Shown in pieces: positions 62,149 through 64,000 of a stretch of 64,000 nt of DNA. The position numbers and the translations under genes are program-made. The notes below the pieces were generated by a model that was not told the origin of the DNA, made no database searches, and was given only the letters and a program-made list of their open reading frames with translations. Position 1 is the stretch's first letter. Each line of letters starts with the position of its first letter. This DNA is from Cyprinodon diabolis (lineage: Eukaryota > Chordata > Actinopteri > Cyprinodontiformes > Cyprinodontidae): assembly GCA_030533445.1 (NCBI GenBank), contig CM060081.1, forward strand, positions 22,738,611 to 22,802,610, in the 5' to 3' direction.

Positions 62149-64000
62149 TTAACTCTTTAACACTAGAAGTACCAGAGAAGGGTCATTTAACATTTCCAGC
62201 TTTGGATACCAGAGACGGGTCGACTGACCTGAAGGATTTTAATTAACATCCTATAGGCAGGTGTGAACAGGCGCTTTTGTTCTGTAAATAAGGCCATTAC
62301 TGGTGCACCAAAGGAAGAAGGAAAGCTTAACTCCCAACTAACTGTGTAGTTAGTTGGGAGTTAGTTCTATTCAGTATATTGTATTTTATAATTTAAAGAT
62401 TATATATATTATATTTAGCTTAGTTTTATTTTAGCAACAAAGCACAATTAATTAATTTTAATATTTTAAATTGAGATATATTTTACAGCCAGGTACAGCT
62501 GTGAGCAATAACCAGAAGTGTTTGTGTCTAAGTCAAGAGGACTGAAATTCCAGCATGAGAAATATACAAAAGAACAACTGTTATTTGTTTGAATGCTTTT
62601 AATTTTTGTCATTAAAAACGATACAAAAAATACAAGAAATAAAACAATTCCACACATATTTACACTAGGCACAGTGGGGGGCTGCATGTGTGTGATAGTG
62701 GCATGTGCTTGTGTGACTGGCATTTCAGCATTCACTCAGCAGTCTGTCTGCACTGTCGGAAGATACCTGGCACTGCCAGGGTATGACCCTGGTGCATTTG
62801 CCACATTTGTATTTGTAGCAGTCAACGCATCTCACAGTTGCACAATTGTTCCTGCATCGATGGTTGACCTGACACTTTGCCCTTTTGCCTGAGCTGGGTG
62901 TGGAAGGTTGTTGCCGAAGCAGTTTTTCCTTGTGTGCCTTCTTCTCACTCACATAAGAGTTACCCAACTCTTTTGCAAGCTCAACCAGGAAGCCCACCCG
63001 TCTCTCCTGCACCCCAATGCATGCCTGATAAAGCACATGTGCATTCAGTGCTGCCATGTCAATCATGTTGTAGAACACGGCAACTGGCCATCTCCGTGTT
63101 CCTGCATGCACGCTGTACTCCCGCACCATTTGGTCCATCACATCCACACCGCACTTTGTTTTGTTGTATTGTGTAACCGTGTTTGGCTTTGGTGGTATCC
63201 TCAGTCTCAACCACGCTGTGCATGCTGCTGAGAACATAAACGGCCTTCTTCCGTTTGGGCGCATACACTGTCAGCGTGGCACCAGTGGTTGAAAACACCT
63301 GGGTGGTGAATTCAGTGCGATCCATCTGTCTAGCGGATTGAGGAATTTCCCGGCGTCTCTTGTTGACTGTGCCGAGGATAGTGGTTTTCTGGCTAAGCAG
63401 TCGTTGTGCAAGTGACAGTGATGTAAAGAAATTGTCCGTGGTTACAGTTCTGCCCTTGTCCAAGAACGGTTCCATCAGCCTCATCACTACAGTTTCGGAC
63501 AGTCTCTCCCCGCTGGGACGACTGGGGTCCTTGCCAAGATATGGGAAGACATTACAGATGTACTTTGATTTCAAGTCGCAAGCCACCCAAAACTTGATGC
63601 CAAACTTGTCCGGTTTTGTTGCAATGATGAGGCTTATTGCAATGTATTGCAGGAAACAGCAGCGAGTCTTTGATGGAAAAAGCTGTTCATCAATAGTGAT
63701 GTGTCGACCAGGGTTGTAGGATGCGATGCAGTTAGTGACAAACGACCCCCAAACATCGGAAATTGCAGCAAACTTATCAGTCTCCGCTCGCTCACTGCGT
63801 GTAAACATGTCATCAAAGCGTAGGTGTCGCATGATGTCTTGGAAGCGGTTTCGGGCCATAGTTGAAATGATCCTTGGGTTTGCCAGGTTTGCTGACCAAC
63901 TGTCACATACAGTGGGCACTGGTTGGAAATGGAAGGTTTCCTGCGTGATTCCTGTGTGAGTCTTGCGTGAATCACGATGTATTTCCTGAGGCCAGTTTTT
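62149..64000 (-). mobile_element. piggyBac transposon, 3' part, running off the right edge
   Basis: A TTAA at 62149-62152 is followed by a terminus CTCTTTAACACTAGAAGTAC, close to the CCCTTT...ACTAGAAGTACC ends of fish piggyBac elements. The transposase frame faces this end from the right. The other terminus is beyond 64000, so the full length is unknown. Confidence 0.82.
62725..64000 (-). pseudogene. piggyBac transposase (PGBD-like), one frameshift, N-terminus outside the window
   Basis: The minus-strand frame enters at the edge (NWPQEIHRDSRK) and runs through RNRFQDIMRHLRFDD, ITIDEQLFPSKTR (first catalytic Asp) and TVTTDNFFTSLSLAQRLL (second). At about 63.19 kb homology moves to another frame carrying KCGVDVMDQMVREYSV (third Asp) and the Cys-rich tail CRNNCATVRCVDCYKYKCGKC, ending at 62725. 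All three DDD acids and the C-terminal zinc-binding cysteines are present. A single small indel is the only break seen in the visible part, so the copy is young compared with the other transposons here. Confidence 0.9.

Overview
The window looks like teleost fish nuclear DNA. It is AT-rich, has spliced vertebrate genes, and carries the repeat mix usual in fish: Tc1/mariner, hAT and piggyBac DNA transposons, L2-type LINEs, a Ty3/gypsy retrotransposon, a tRNA-derived SINE, and many (AT)n/(ATCT)n microsatellites. Nothing in it is bacterial or viral in layout.

Genes. All recognisable genes lie on the minus strand. (1) At the left edge is coding exon 1 of prefoldin subunit 5 (pfdn5); the rest of that gene is off the window. 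(2) A complete separase gene (espl1) runs from a start codon at 20142 to a stop at 3157. I could assign 31 coding exons with consensus splice sites and matching phases, totalling 6507 nt (2168 codons plus stop). This includes the catalytic His/Cys dyad and a candidate autocleavage site. espl1 followed by pfdn5 in the same direction is the same neighbour pair as in human. (3) At 22.6-24.1 kb there are five exons encoding only the C-terminal 173 residues of a muscle-type 6-phosphofructokinase (pfkm-like). No upstream pfkm exon was found. A separate, unrecognised exon with a start codon and one membrane segment lies just beyond, across a large (ATCT)n tract.

From about 24.6 kb to the right end I see no convincing host gene. 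25-37 kb is AT-rich non-coding DNA with MITEs, a Tc1 relic, and stretches dense in homeodomain-type TAATTA sites that could be conserved regulatory DNA. 37.2-42.9 kb holds a 5'-truncated, broken gypsy element and a Tc1-like element split by a solo LTR. 44.6-56 kb holds a SINE, a dead Tc1-like transposase gene, a short tandem repeat with an inverted counterpart, and two hAT-type elements with 8-bp target duplications. 58.8-62.1 kb holds a decayed L2 on the minus strand beside a palindromic foldback element interrupted by a second, 5'-truncated L2 with its own target duplication. The right end is a piggyBac element on the minus strand, with one frameshift, running off the window.

Functionally only espl1 and pfdn5 can be read as working host genes. 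Separase cleaves cohesin at anaphase, and prefoldin delivers nascent actin/tubulin to chaperonin. They are linked by conserved position, not by a shared pathway. No self-contained new defence or metabolic system was found. The oddest signals are the orphan phosphofructokinase 3' module with the nearby membrane exon, and the nested or palindromic transposon structures.
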